30,944 nucleotides of DNA. Origin: JBDTMT01 sp033764095. Lineage in GTDB: Bacteria > Desulfobacterota > Binatia > HRBIN30 > CADEER01. The position numbers and the translations under genes are program-made. The DNA is taken from contig JANRJF010000371.1 in assembly GCA_033764095.1 (NCBI GenBank), forward strand, positions 1 through 30,944, in the 5' to 3' direction. Under the pieces are notes generated by a model. The model was given only the letters and a program-made list of their open reading frames with translations, searched no databases and was not told the origin of the DNA. Shown here in pieces: positions 1-7,519 of the stretch; positions within the stretch are counted from its first letter, which is position 1; each line of letters starts with the position of its first letter.

Positions 1-713
1 ATCATCGGCACCAGGTGGCACAGCCACGGCATCACGACGCGGCGGCGGTTGTTGGCGATCGCCTGCACGACGCGCGTCGCCACGTCGTGCTCCTTGAGGA
101 TGGGCAGCAGCAGCGGGAAGCGCGACTGCACGCCGCGGAACATGCCGGTGTCGATGTAGAACGGGCAGACGACGGTGGTGATGACTCCGGGCGCGGTGGT
201 GCGCAGCTCGGCGCGCAGCGACTCGTCGAAGCCGACCGCCGCCCACTTGCTGGCGGCGTAGTCGGCGAGCTTGGCGACGCCGATGTAGCCGGAGGCGGAG
301 GCGATGGTGACGACGTGGCCGCGGTTGCGCGCGATCATGCCGGGCAGGAACGCCTTGGTGGTCCAGAACAGCGCCAGCACGTTGATGTCGAAGGTCGCCT
401 CGATCTTCTCGTCGGGCAGCTCGAGGAAGTCCTTGCCGCTGACGATGCCGGCGTTGTTGATCAGGATGTCGACCGGACCGCCGGCCGCTTCGGTGTCGGT
501 GGCGCGGGCGTAGACCTGATGGCGGTCCGAGACGTCGCAGACGAAGCCGCGCGCGGTCGGGCCGAGCTCGGCGACCGCGGCGTCGAGCGCCGTGGCGTTG
601 ATGTCCCACACGGTGACGCGCGCGCCGCGCGCGGCGAGCTGGCGCGCCATCAGGCGGCCGATGCCGCTGGCGCCGCCGGTGATCAGGGCATGCTGTCCGG
701 AGATGTCGCTCAT
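1..713 (-). CDS. SDR-family NAD(P)-dependent oxidoreductase, SDR16C-like (3' end outside window)
   Basis: Classical short-chain dehydrogenase/reductase, read from the ATG at 713; 237 residues are visible before the left edge. The dinucleotide-binding motif TGGASGIG is at residues 12-19, NNAG at 86-89, the catalytic Asn at 111, Ser at 139, and the Tyr/Lys pair of YAASK at 152/156, so the full tetrad is present. Asp37 at the end of the second strand (VWDIN) favours NAD(H) over NADP(H), which is an inference from the family rule. The stretch around FLPGMIARNRGHVVTIAS and the GFDESLRAEL that follows the YxxxK resemble the SDR16C group (RDH10, HSD17B11 type), which oxidise or reduce hydrophobic alcohols and ketones. 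The substrate here is unknown. It is transcribed divergently from the deacetylase-like gene at 999. Enzyme class is certain, subfamily probable. Confidence 0.93.
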   Translation of the reverse strand, partial: MSDISGQHALITGGASGIGRLMARQLAARGARVTVWDINATALDAAVAELGPTARGFVCDVSDRHQVYARATDTEAAGGPVDILINNAGIVSGKDFLELPDEKIEATFDINVLALFWTTKAFLPGMIARNRGHVVTIASASGYIGVAKLADYAASKWAAVGFDESLRAELRTTAPGVITTVVCPFYIDTGMFRGVQSRFPLLLPILKEHDVATRVVQAIANNRRRVVMPWLCHLVPM

Positions 714-775
714 CCGATCGCCCTTAGCACGCAGCGCGCGCGTATTTGAACGGCTTCTCGTCGCGAGACGCCTCT

Positions 776-892
776 GGCCACGGAGTACACCGGGATCACG
801 GATTACTGACCCGAGGACTCACGGCTCAGCTCTGGGGCGGCTCGATGGCGTCGCGGAAAGGCCCACGCCGTGCTTCCGGTGTAATCCGTGGC
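776..892. repeat. Imperfect inverted repeat of the CCACGGATTACACGG family
   Basis: The 25-nt arm at 777-801 (gccacggagtacaccggg and on) pairs with 868-892, three mismatches, around a 66-nt centre. It fills much of the gap between the SDR gene and the deacetylase-like gene. The same core occurs as a tight hairpin at 16068-16132 and in degraded form at 1868-1983. The gap 714-998 shows no other gene. Confidence 0.6.
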
Positions 893-998
893 AAAGGCAT
901 CTCGCGATGAGATCCGCTCGCCACGATCTGCGCAAGTGTCCATTCACACGGCGCGGCGGTCGCGTCGTCCGGCGCGCGTCTGCTACGGGCCGGGCGGC

Positions 999-1856
999 AT
1001 GGCGATCTTCCTGCTGCACGGCATCGTCGACGAGTACGTCCCGGGCGCGTCGGCGTACCGGAACTATGTGCCGCGCGCGATGTTCGAGCGCTACCTGCGG
1101 GAGCGGGCGGCACCGTTCGCCGATTGGCGCGGCGACGGGTCGACGGGCGACCTGCTGACCGTCGACGATGCGACGCGCGCCGGCGCCGACGCCTGCCTGG
1201 CGGCGCGCCGCCTCGGCCATCCGGTGCTGTTCTTCGTCAACCCATACCAGGTGGTCTCGGGCGAACCGTACTTCTTCAGCCTGCTCGCCGCGCTGCTCGA
1301 CGCGCGCCGCGTGACGTCGGCGGAGTACGGCGGGACACGCTACGACCTCGCCGACCCGGCTGCGGTGCAGGCGCTGCGCCGCGCCGTGCGCGCGGCGGTG
1401 ATGCGGCTGCCGGCCGCCGAGTCGCACGCCGCGGTGGCGCGCCTGGCATCGATGCTCGGCGCCGACGGCGTGACGGTCGCGGCGCACGAGCAGCCGCTGA
1501 GGCGCGCCGATCTCATCGCGCTGCGCGACGCCGGCGTGCGCATCGAGAACCATGGCTGGTCGCACGTCGAGATCGACGCGATCGACGACGATGCCTTCGC
1601 GCGCCACGTCCGCGAGGGGCGCGATTGGCTGCAGCGCGAGTTGGGGGTGGATGCGTCACTGTACGCCGTTCCCTTCGGTGCGACCGACGTTGCGCCGCCA
1701 CGACAGCGCTGGGTCGACGGCGGCTACTTCCTGGCGAGCGATCGCTTTCCGCGCGGCCGGGTCGGCGCGCACGGCTGGAATCGCCGCGACCTGCTGATCG
1801 AGATGCGCGCCAGGAACCGGGTGGCGGCGTACCTCGCCGCGAGGACGCGCTCGTAG
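999..1856 (+). CDS. NodB-like polysaccharide deacetylase family protein
   Basis: A 285-residue protein with the metal-dependent carbohydrate esterase (CE4/NodB) signature in order: LLTVDDATRAG (residues 52-62; Asp56/Asp57 at the position of the TFDDG motif), HGWSH (His185 and His189, the metal-binding H-x3-H pair), and a PFGAT motif near residue 220 corresponding to the RxPYG motif. The family removes acyl groups from amino sugars in polysaccharides. No signal peptide is visible, so cytoplasmic action is inferred. The ATG at 999 is preferred because MAIFLLHGIVDEY starts the expected first strand; an in-frame ATG at 888 would add 37 basic, unlikely residues and starts inside a repeat element. 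It converges on the glycosyltransferase operon ending at 2035, so a role in the same glycan is possible but not shown. Confidence 0.8.
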   Translation: MAIFLLHGIVDEYVPGASAYRNYVPRAMFERYLRERAAPFADWRGDGSTGDLLTVDDATRAGADACLAARRLGHPVLFFVNPYQVVSGEPYFFSLLAALLDARRVTSAEYGGTRYDLADPAAVQALRRAVRAAVMRLPAAESHAAVARLASMLGADGVTVAAHEQPLRRADLIALRDAGVRIENHGWSHVEIDAIDDDAFARHVREGRDWLQRELGVDASLYAVPFGATDVAPPRQRWVDGGYFLASDRFPRGRVGAHGWNRRDLLIEMRARNRVAAYLAARTRS

Positions 1857-1867
1857 CACGCAGGGCT

Positions 1868-1983
1868 GGGCCACGGATCTCACGGTTGGCACGGATGCCA
1901 AGCGGAGAACGAGATCAGATTGAACAACTCGATCGCCGTCGCCGTGAAATCCTCGACATGGCGTCCGTGTACTCCGTGCCCGG
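1868..1983. repeat. Degenerate copy of the CCACGGATTACACGG intergenic repeat
   Basis: Between two convergent genes lie ccacggatctcacgg near 1871 and, in opposite orientation, ccgtgaaatcc (1942-1952) and gtccgtgtactccgtg (1963-1978). These words match the arms of the repeats at 776-892 and 16068-16132, but pairing across the element is now poor. It looks like a decayed copy; it may still contribute to termination from both sides, which is speculative. Confidence 0.4.
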
Positions 1984-2034
1984 GGCGGGCATGGCAAGCT
2001 GCTCCGCGTCGCCGCGCCGCGGTGTGCGCATCGG

Positions 2035-3357
2035 TCAGCTCCGCGAAGGGTCGAACAGCGCCAGGTACTGGCGCGCGTTGCGGCGCATGTCGAAACGCTC
2101 CTCGACGCGGCGCCGTCCGTTGATGCCGAGGGTGGCGGCCAGGTCTGGGTCGTCGGCGATGCGGGCCAGCGCGGCGGCGAGCGCCTGCGGGTGGCGCGGT
2201 GGGACGAGGATGCCGCTGACGCGATCCTCGACCAGCTCGGGGATCGCGGTCATTCGCGTCGCTACCACCGGCAGCTGCATCGCCATCGCCTCGATCAGGA
2301 CGTTCGGCGTCACGTCGCGCCCGCCGTCGGAGGCGAGCGTCGAGGCGAGCGCGAACACGTCGGCGCGCTGGTAGTGCTCCAGCACGCGGTCGAAGGGGAG
2401 GGCGCCGGTGAGCTCGACCACTGCGTCGAGCCCCAATCCGGCCCGCGCCTCTATGAGCTGCTCCGCATATGCGGGCGCGCCGCCCCCGACGATGACGGCG
2501 CGGACATCGCGCCCAGCGGCGCGCAGCAGGGCCAGGGCCTGGAGGAGGTACTCGAATCCCTTCTCCTCGCTCAGCCGCCCGACGCTGAGCACGCGCAGCG
2601 GCTCGCCGGCGCCGCGCCGCCGCGCTGCGGCGACGAAGCGGGTCGGATCGAGGCCCTCGTAGACGCGGTGCACCGGCGCGCGGCAGCCGGGCGCGACCGC
2701 GGCGATGAAGCGGCGGTTGAGCTCGCAGTTGGTGACGACGAAGCGCGCGTGCGCCAGGTTCTCCGCCAGACCGCCTCGGGCCCGGGTGCGGTAGAGGTCG
2801 GTCGAGGCGCGCGCCTGCACGCTGTACGGAACCCCCGCCATGTACGCCGCGAGCAGGGTGACGAAGGCGCTCAGGTGCGCCCACGGCGAATGCAGATGGG
2901 TGACGCCGCGCTCCAGCGCACAGCCGGCGAGCGCCAGCGCATGGCGGAAGACGCGCCGGTCCTCGCGCCAGTTCTTGTATGGGGCGTAGGGCTGGCGGCG
3001 GGCGTGGGCGAGGGCGTGCACGGGAGCCAGTCGGTCGCGTGCCAGGACACGACGTTGCAGGGCGCGCCGCCGTGGCGCGCTGAGCGGTTGCAGGTAGATC
3101 GCGTCGGCCACCAGCGCGTGGCCCTCGGCGTCGAGCAGCGCGGCGTCCTCCGCTTCCTCGGCGAAGACGACGATGTCCAGCCCGGCGGCGCGCAGTGCGG
3201 CGATCTCGCGATGGATGTAGGTCGTGGTCAGTGCCGGGTAGCGCCAGAGGTGATAGCCGACGCGCACCGGCGCTGCCGGCGCGGCGTGCGGTGGCCACTG
3301 CGGGCCGTGCGCCAGCGCTCCACGGTAGACGCGCAGCGGCGATGGCGCGGGCGTCAC
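2035..3357 (-). CDS. GT4-family glycosyltransferase
   Basis: A 440-residue GT-B fold glycosyltransferase. The C-terminal Glycos_transf_1 domain shows GRLSEEKG at 260-267, the donor-binding loop AVIVGGGAP near 287-295, and the PNVLIEAMAM motif (Glu356, preceded by Asp348) that contacts the nucleotide-sugar in GT4 enzymes. The N-terminal half has the acceptor-side start YHLWRYPALTTTYIHREI, as in the colanic-acid WcaL/AmsK-like branch. It is expected to move a sugar from a nucleotide-sugar donor to a growing glycan or other acceptor on the cytoplasmic side. The start is taken as the GTG at 3357, whose GTGA overlaps the stop of the upstream B2-like gene by 4 nt, a sign of translational coupling. 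It is the last gene of the operon; the longer upstream open frame is a shadow of the preceding genes. Confidence 0.88.
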   Translation of the reverse strand: MTPAPSPLRVYRGALAHGPQWPPHAAPAAPVRVGYHLWRYPALTTTYIHREIAALRAAGLDIVVFAEEAEDAALLDAEGHALVADAIYLQPLSAPRRRALQRRVLARDRLAPVHALAHARRQPYAPYKNWREDRRVFRHALALAGCALERGVTHLHSPWAHLSAFVTLLAAYMAGVPYSVQARASTDLYRTRARGGLAENLAHARFVVTNCELNRRFIAAVAPGCRAPVHRVYEGLDPTRFVAAARRRGAGEPLRVLSVGRLSEEKGFEYLLQALALLRAAGRDVRAVIVGGGAPAYAEQLIEARAGLGLDAVVELTGALPFDRVLEHYQRADVFALASTLASDGGRDVTPNVLIEAMAMQLPVVATRMTAIPELVEDRVSGILVPPRHPQALAAALARIADDPDLAATLGINGRRRVEERFDMRRNARQYLALFDPSRS

Positions 3358-3842
3358 GCGGCCCCGTCTTCCGCCGGGTAGCTGTAGAAGCGCGTCGCGG
3401 CGCTGAGCCACTCGGGCTTGGGCGGCTCGCAGTACTCGTTGCCGGCGCTCACCCAAGCGTGGCCGCGCAGCCGGTCGCCGCGCCGCGGCTCGACCACGAA
3501 GTGGATGCGCAGCGCGCGCTCGCCGGCGTCGGCGAAGCGGCAGAACATCAGCGAGCGCACGTAGCAGGTGTTGCGGGCGCGGAAGACGGTGGCGAACCAC
3601 GGCCGGCTGAGCCGGTCGATGCGCTCGACCGAGGCGCGCAGGTCGGGCGCCGGCGGGCGCGGCGCCCGCCGCAGATCCTCCAGGAATGCCGGCAGCGGTT
3701 GCTGCGCCATGCGATCGGGGAGACGCCAGACGAACAGGGCGAGCTGCAGCGAGAAGCGCACGTCGTCCGCGCCGCGGTAGGTGTCGCGCAGACGGCGCGA
3801 CAGGCGCAGCGGGCTCCAGCGTCCGACGCTCAGCCAGCTCAC
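3354..3842 (-). CDS. Lasso-peptide-B2-type transglutaminase-like protein
   Basis: A 162-residue protein resembling the lasso peptide biosynthesis B2 family (transglutaminase-like cysteine protease fold, as in the C-terminal part of McjB). The match rests on NTCYVRSLMFCRF (residues 91-103, nucleophile Cys93) and GHAWV (127-131, His128), spaced as in B2 proteins, plus an N-terminal helical region. Known B2 proteins cleave the leader from a precursor bound to the RRE protein B1. The third residue of the triad, an Asp soon after the His, is not evident: the segment reads SAGNEYCEP, so Glu139, Glu144 or Asn135 would have to serve. The start is the GTG at 3842, overlapping the upstream stop by 4 nt (GTGA), and the stop overlaps the downstream GTG the same way. 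With a PqqD-like and a kinase-like gene in the same operon, a B1/B2/K-type set is suggested. Family assignment probable, activity unproven. Confidence 0.75.
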   Translation of the reverse strand: MSWLSVGRWSPLRLSRRLRDTYRGADDVRFSLQLALFVWRLPDRMAQQPLPAFLEDLRRAPRPPAPDLRASVERIDRLSRPWFATVFRARNTCYVRSLMFCRFADAGERALRIHFVVEPRRGDRLRGHAWVSAGNEYCEPPKPEWLSAATRFYSYPAEDGAA

Positions 3843-4723
3843 CAGCGGCCCCGTTCGCGCCGGTTGAAGTAGGTCTCGGCGAAGCCGACGCGCAGGGCGA
3901 GCTGCCGGACGAAGTCGCCGTGCCGCCGCAGCGCCGCGTCGTCGGTCCCGCGGCGCAGCGCCGCCAGGCCATGGCCGGCGACCGTCCCCCAGGCGCGCAA
4001 CTCGCGCCAGGCCGACCACGGCGCCTCGTCGCGGTGATGCAACATGAACTGCGCCAGGCCGCGCCCGTAGCCGCGCTGCTGGCGAAAGAAGGCGCGCCAG
4101 TCGGTGTAGTGATGATGGAAGACGACGGCGCGCGGCTCGTAGTGGAAGGCGCCGCCGACCGTGCGGCGCAGTCGGGTGTGGAGCTCGCACATGTCGTACG
4201 ACGAGTAACGCTCGTCGAGCCCGCCGACCGCCGCCAGCGCCTCGCGCCGGTACATGGCGTTGCCGCCGGGGGCGAACGGAAAGGTCGGGTGCTGCAGGTG
4301 GCGCTCGGTGTTGAAGCCGCCGGTGAGCTCGACGTAGCGCGGCACCGCGAGCGGCGACGGATAGCCGGCGATGCGCCCGGCGGCGCCGAGCGCCGGGCCG
4401 CTGTCGTCGCCGCGCTCGACCGCCTGGCGCAGCAGCGCGAGCCAGTGGCGCGTCGGTCCGCAGTCGTCGTCGGTGAAGGCGATCCAGGTGCCGCGCGCGC
4501 TGCGCCAGCCGAGGTTCTTGGCGGCGACGTGACCGCGATGCGCTTGCTGCAGCACCTGTGCGCCGTGCTCGGCCGCGATGCGCGCCGAGTCGTCAGTCGA
4601 GCCGTCGTCGACGACGATCACCTCGTAGCGCTCGCGCGGGAAGCTCTGCGCCGCGATCGCGCGCAGGCTGCCGGCGAGCGTGTCGGCGCCGTTGTAGACG
4701 CAGAGGACGACCGAGACGTCCAT
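3839..4723 (-). CDS. GT2-family glycosyltransferase (operon copy 1)
   Basis: A 294-residue GT-A inverting glycosyltransferase. The nucleotide-binding start SVVLCVYNGADT is followed by VVDDGSTD (37-44) and the metal-binding TDDDCGP (Asp85-87). The middle contains FPFAPGGNAMYRREAL and GGLDERY, typical of the acceptor side of GT2 enzymes. No membrane segments are visible, so it should act at the cytoplasmic face. It resembles the two other GT2 genes at 4727 and 6557 in the segment RREALAAVGGLDE and in the YGRGLAQ region, so these look like paralogues from duplication within the operon. It starts at the ATG at 4723, 3 nt after the upstream stop, and its stop overlaps the start of the B2-like gene. 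Donor and acceptor sugars cannot be read from the sequence. Confidence 0.9.
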   Translation of the reverse strand: MDVSVVLCVYNGADTLAGSLRAIAAQSFPRERYEVIVVDDGSTDDSARIAAEHGAQVLQQAHRGHVAAKNLGWRSARGTWIAFTDDDCGPTRHWLALLRQAVERGDDSGPALGAAGRIAGYPSPLAVPRYVELTGGFNTERHLQHPTFPFAPGGNAMYRREALAAVGGLDERYSSYDMCELHTRLRRTVGGAFHYEPRAVVFHHHYTDWRAFFRQQRGYGRGLAQFMLHHRDEAPWSAWRELRAWGTVAGHGLAALRRGTDDAALRRHGDFVRQLALRVGFAETYFNRRERGRW

Positions 4724-4726
4724 GCG

Positions 4727-5632
4727 TCAGCGCTCCCGCCAGGCGCGGTGGCGCAGCATGCTGCCGAAGCCGCCCCAGAAGGCGCGGCTCCAGTCCCAGT
4801 GATGGCGCGCGAACGCCGAGCGCTCGGCCGTCGCCAGCCCGCCGCGGCGCGCGCCGGCGCACCACGCGGCGGTGGCGCCGCGCAGCGCCAGCGTGTGGCC
4901 GAGCCTCAGGCAGCGCGACGGCGTCAGCGGGATCACCTCCGGATAGCGCAGCCGCGCCTGGCCGAGTCCCTGACCATAGTTCCAAGCCTGCGCGAACAAC
5001 GCCTCGAAGGTCGGCCGCCGGCGCGAGAACAGCACCGCCGCCGGCTGGCGCAGCACGCGGCAGCCATAGCGCCGCACCAGGCGGACGCAGACGTCGAGAT
5101 CCTCGGCGGTGCGAAAGGTCTCGTCCCAGGCGCCGACCGCGAGCAGCGCCGTGCGCCGTACCGCCATGCTCTCGGCGGCGACGTAGGGGACGCGGGCGCG
5201 GAAGAACTCGTACTCCAGCCGATGCACGCCGAGCTGCGCCATGAAACGCTCAGCGGCCGTCGTCGGCCGATAGTCCACCGCATGCCCGCCGGCGACGACG
5301 GTGGCCGGATCGGCGAACGGCGCCAGCAGCTCCGCGAGCCAGCGGCGCGTCGGCAGCGTGTCGGCGTCGGCGAAGACGACGACCTCGCCGCGCGCCTGCG
5401 CCAGGCCGCGATTGCGCGCCGCGGAGGGGCCGGGTCGCGACTCGTGCAGCAGCGCGACCGGATAGCCGCCGACGATCGCGGCGGTGCGGTCGGTGGAGCC
5501 GTTGTCCACCACCAGCACCTCGACGTCGCGCGGTGCGCCGACCTGGTTGGCGAGCGCGGTGAGCAGGTCGCCGATCGTCTCGGCGCCGTTCAGCACCGGC
5601 ACGACGACACTGGCGGTGCGCTCAGCGGTCAT
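4727..5632 (-). CDS. GT2-family glycosyltransferase (operon copy 2)
   Basis: A 301-residue GT2 enzyme: VVVPVLNGAETIGD at the start, VVDNGSTD at 41-48, RPGPSAARN near 66-74, and the metal-binding triad FADADTLP (Asp89-Ala-Asp91). The second half has MAVRRTALLAVGAWDE and EDLDVCVRL, the usual acceptor and general-base region. The first 100 residues align without gaps to the GT2 product of 6557-7519, with all these motifs at the same residue numbers, so the two are close paralogues. The C-terminus (WGGFGSMLRHRAWRE) is also shared. The ATG at 5632 lies 11 nt inside the upstream gene, consistent with coupled translation. Confidence 0.9.
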   Translation of the reverse strand: MTAERTASVVVPVLNGAETIGDLLTALANQVGAPRDVEVLVVDNGSTDRTAAIVGGYPVALLHESRPGPSAARNRGLAQARGEVVVFADADTLPTRRWLAELLAPFADPATVVAGGHAVDYRPTTAAERFMAQLGVHRLEYEFFRARVPYVAAESMAVRRTALLAVGAWDETFRTAEDLDVCVRLVRRYGCRVLRQPAAVLFSRRRPTFEALFAQAWNYGQGLGQARLRYPEVIPLTPSRCLRLGHTLALRGATAAWCAGARRGGLATAERSAFARHHWDWSRAFWGGFGSMLRHRAWRER

Positions 5633-6557
5633 GCGCGAGCTTGTCGGACAGCCGGCGCCGCAAGCTGTCGACGTACTTCTCCGGCAGCACCTCGACGCCC
5701 CAGCGGGCGCGAAAGCGCGCTGCGCCGGCGCGCAGCACGTCGAGGTCGTAGCGCCGGCGCGCGTAGCAGACGTCGGCCTCGGTCTCCGGCCGCCAGGCCT
5801 CGTCGTGTGTCAGCACCGCCGCCGCCGTCGCCCAGGCGCGGTAGCCGTGCGCCGCCATCTGCATGGCGAAGTCGAGATCCTCGAAGCCCACCTCGTAGTC
5901 CGCCGGAAAGCCGCCGCAGGCATGGAAGGCGTCGCGCGCGAAGAGGCCGGCGCCGCCGCTGACGAAGTTGGTCTCGACCGCCCGTCCGGCGAACCAGGCC
6001 TGCACGGTGGCGAGCGGCAGATCGTGGAACCAGCGGGCGATCTCCAACACCTCCTGGTCGGCGCCGGTGCGCACCAGCGCTGGCGCGAAGGACCAGACCC
6101 GCCCATCGGGTTCGAGGCGCAGCGGTGCGACGAAGGCCGCGTCGTGCGCCACCGCGCAGGCCATCGATTCGCGCAGCCAGCCGGGATGGCAGACGATGTC
6201 GTTGTCGAGCGAGAAGACGTACTCGCCGCTGGCGGCGGCGAAGGCGCGATTGCGCGCCGCCGCGCAGCCGAGGCGCGCCGGGCTCTCGTGGAGCTCGACG
6301 TTGGCGTGCGCGGCGCGCAGACCGCGCAGGTAGTCGAGCGTCGGCGGCTGTGAGCCGTCGTCGTGGACGTACAGCGTGAAGGGATAGTCGGCGTGAGCGA
6401 ACAGGCTGTCGATGCAGCGCCGCGTCAGGTGCAGCCGATCGAGCGACAGCAGCACGACGGTCACGCTCGGCCGGCGCTGCAGCGTCGGCGCGGTTGGCGC
6501 GGCGCGTTGGCTGAGCAGCGCGAGCTCGTGTGGATGGAGCGGACGCGAGCGCGCCAT
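5622..6557 (-). CDS. GT2-family glycosyltransferase (divergent copy)
   Basis: A 311-residue GT2 protein of a different branch from its neighbours. It begins with about 30 extra residues, then SVTVVLLSLDRLHLTRRCI, HDDGS (65-69) and a DND triad (118-120) in place of the usual DxD. GGAGLFARDAFHACGG and GFEDLDFAMQM follow, the latter with the ED acid pair expected for the catalytic base. The start chosen is the ATG at 6557, which shares one base with the stop of the upstream gene (TGATG). The open frame extends further upstream, but that part only mirrors the preceding gene. The end overlaps the next gene by 11 nt. It is likely cytoplasmic and part of the same glycan-building set. Confidence 0.87.
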   Translation of the reverse strand: MARSRPLHPHELALLSQRAAPTAPTLQRRPSVTVVLLSLDRLHLTRRCIDSLFAHADYPFTLYVHDDGSQPPTLDYLRGLRAAHANVELHESPARLGCAAARNRAFAAASGEYVFSLDNDIVCHPGWLRESMACAVAHDAAFVAPLRLEPDGRVWSFAPALVRTGADQEVLEIARWFHDLPLATVQAWFAGRAVETNFVSGGAGLFARDAFHACGGFPADYEVGFEDLDFAMQMAAHGYRAWATAAAVLTHDEAWRPETEADVCYARRRYDLDVLRAGAARFRARWGVEVLPEKYVDSLRRRLSDKLAHDR

Positions 6558-7519
6558 CACAGCTCCGGAGCGGCCGGCGCGGCGACGGCGCCGGCGGGGG
6601 CGCGGCGGCGCACCGGCAGCTGGCGCCATTCGCGGTGGCGCACCATGCTGGCGAAGCCGCGCCACAGGAACCAGTTCCAGGTGCGATGGCAGACGGCGAG
6701 CGCGACATCCTCGGCACTGGCGCGCCCGAGCCGGCGGGCTGCCGCGATCACCGCCGGCCAGGCCGCCGACCAGGCGAGGCCGCCGGCGATGCGCGTCGCC
6801 TGGCGTGCGCTGCTCGGCGCGCGGTCGCGATAGTGCATCCACAGCTGCGCGCGCCCCTGGCCGTACTTGAAGGCCTGCGCCCGCAGCTCGGCCGGCGTGC
6901 GGCAGATGCGCACGAAGGCGAGGGCGGCGGCCTGGTAGCGGATCGGCTGCGCGAAGCGGTCTGCGAGGCGGCAGGAGAGGTCGACGTCCTGGCTGACGCG
7001 GAACTGCTCGTCCCAGCCGCCGACGGCGAGCAGCGCCTCGCGTCGCACTGCCATGTTGCCGGACGACGCGAACGGAAACGGCGTGGCCCGCGCGTTGGCT
7101 TCATCGCGATCGAGAAAGCAGCGCGCAAAGTAGCGCGCCGCCGGCGTCGATGGGCGATCGGCGAGCAGGCGGCCGGCGACCTGGACGACGGCCGGATCGG
7201 CGAAGGCGGCGGCGATCGCCGCCAGCCAGCCGCGCGTCGGCAGCGTATCGGCGTCGAGATGCGCGACGATGGCGCCGCGCGCCGCGTGCAGACCGCAATT
7301 GCGCGCTGCCGAGGGGCCGGGGCGCGGCTCGCTGAGCAGCGTCACGGGGAACTGCCCGACGACACGCCGGGTGGCGTCGGTCGAGCCGTTGTCGACCACC
7401 AGGATCTCGCGCTCGAAGCCGAGCGGCCGCTGATGCAGCAGTCCGGTCAGCGTGTCGCCAATGGTGGCGGCGCCGTTGAGCACCGGGATGACGACGCTGA
7501 CCAGCGGCGCGGCGCTCAT
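6557..7519 (-). CDS. GT2-family glycosyltransferase (operon copy 3)
   Basis: A 320-residue GT2 enzyme: VVIPVLNGAATIGD, VVDNGSTD (41-48), RPGPSAARN (66-74) and HLDADTLP (Asp89-Ala-Asp91), followed by GNMAVRREALLAVGGWDE and SQDVDLSCRL. These positions match the 4727-5632 product residue for residue in the first 100 positions, so the pair arose by duplication. The last third is moderately hydrophobic (GGLAWSAAWPAVIAAA) and may lie on the membrane, but no clear transmembrane helix is seen. The ATG at 7519 overlaps the stop of the kinase-like gene by 4 nt (ATGA), so translation is probably coupled. Confidence 0.9.
   Translation of the reverse strand: MSAAPLVSVVIPVLNGAATIGDTLTGLLHQRPLGFEREILVVDNGSTDATRRVVGQFPVTLLSEPRPGPSAARNCGLHAARGAIVAHLDADTLPTRGWLAAIAAAFADPAVVQVAGRLLADRPSTPAARYFARCFLDRDEANARATPFPFASSGNMAVRREALLAVGGWDEQFRVSQDVDLSCRLADRFAQPIRYQAAALAFVRICRTPAELRAQAFKYGQGRAQLWMHYRDRAPSSARQATRIAGGLAWSAAWPAVIAAARRLGRASAEDVALAVCHRTWNWFLWRGFASMVRHREWRQLPVRRRAPAGAVAAPAAPEL

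Noticed and set aside
888..998. Longer N-terminus for the deacetylase-like protein
   Set aside because: Those 37 codons are Arg-rich, partly within a repeat element, and lie before the first conserved strand.
5622..6842. A 406-residue version of the divergent GT2
   Set aside because: The extra N-terminal part is an out-of-frame reading of the upstream GT2; the ATG at 6557 joins the operon pattern of overlapping stops and starts.
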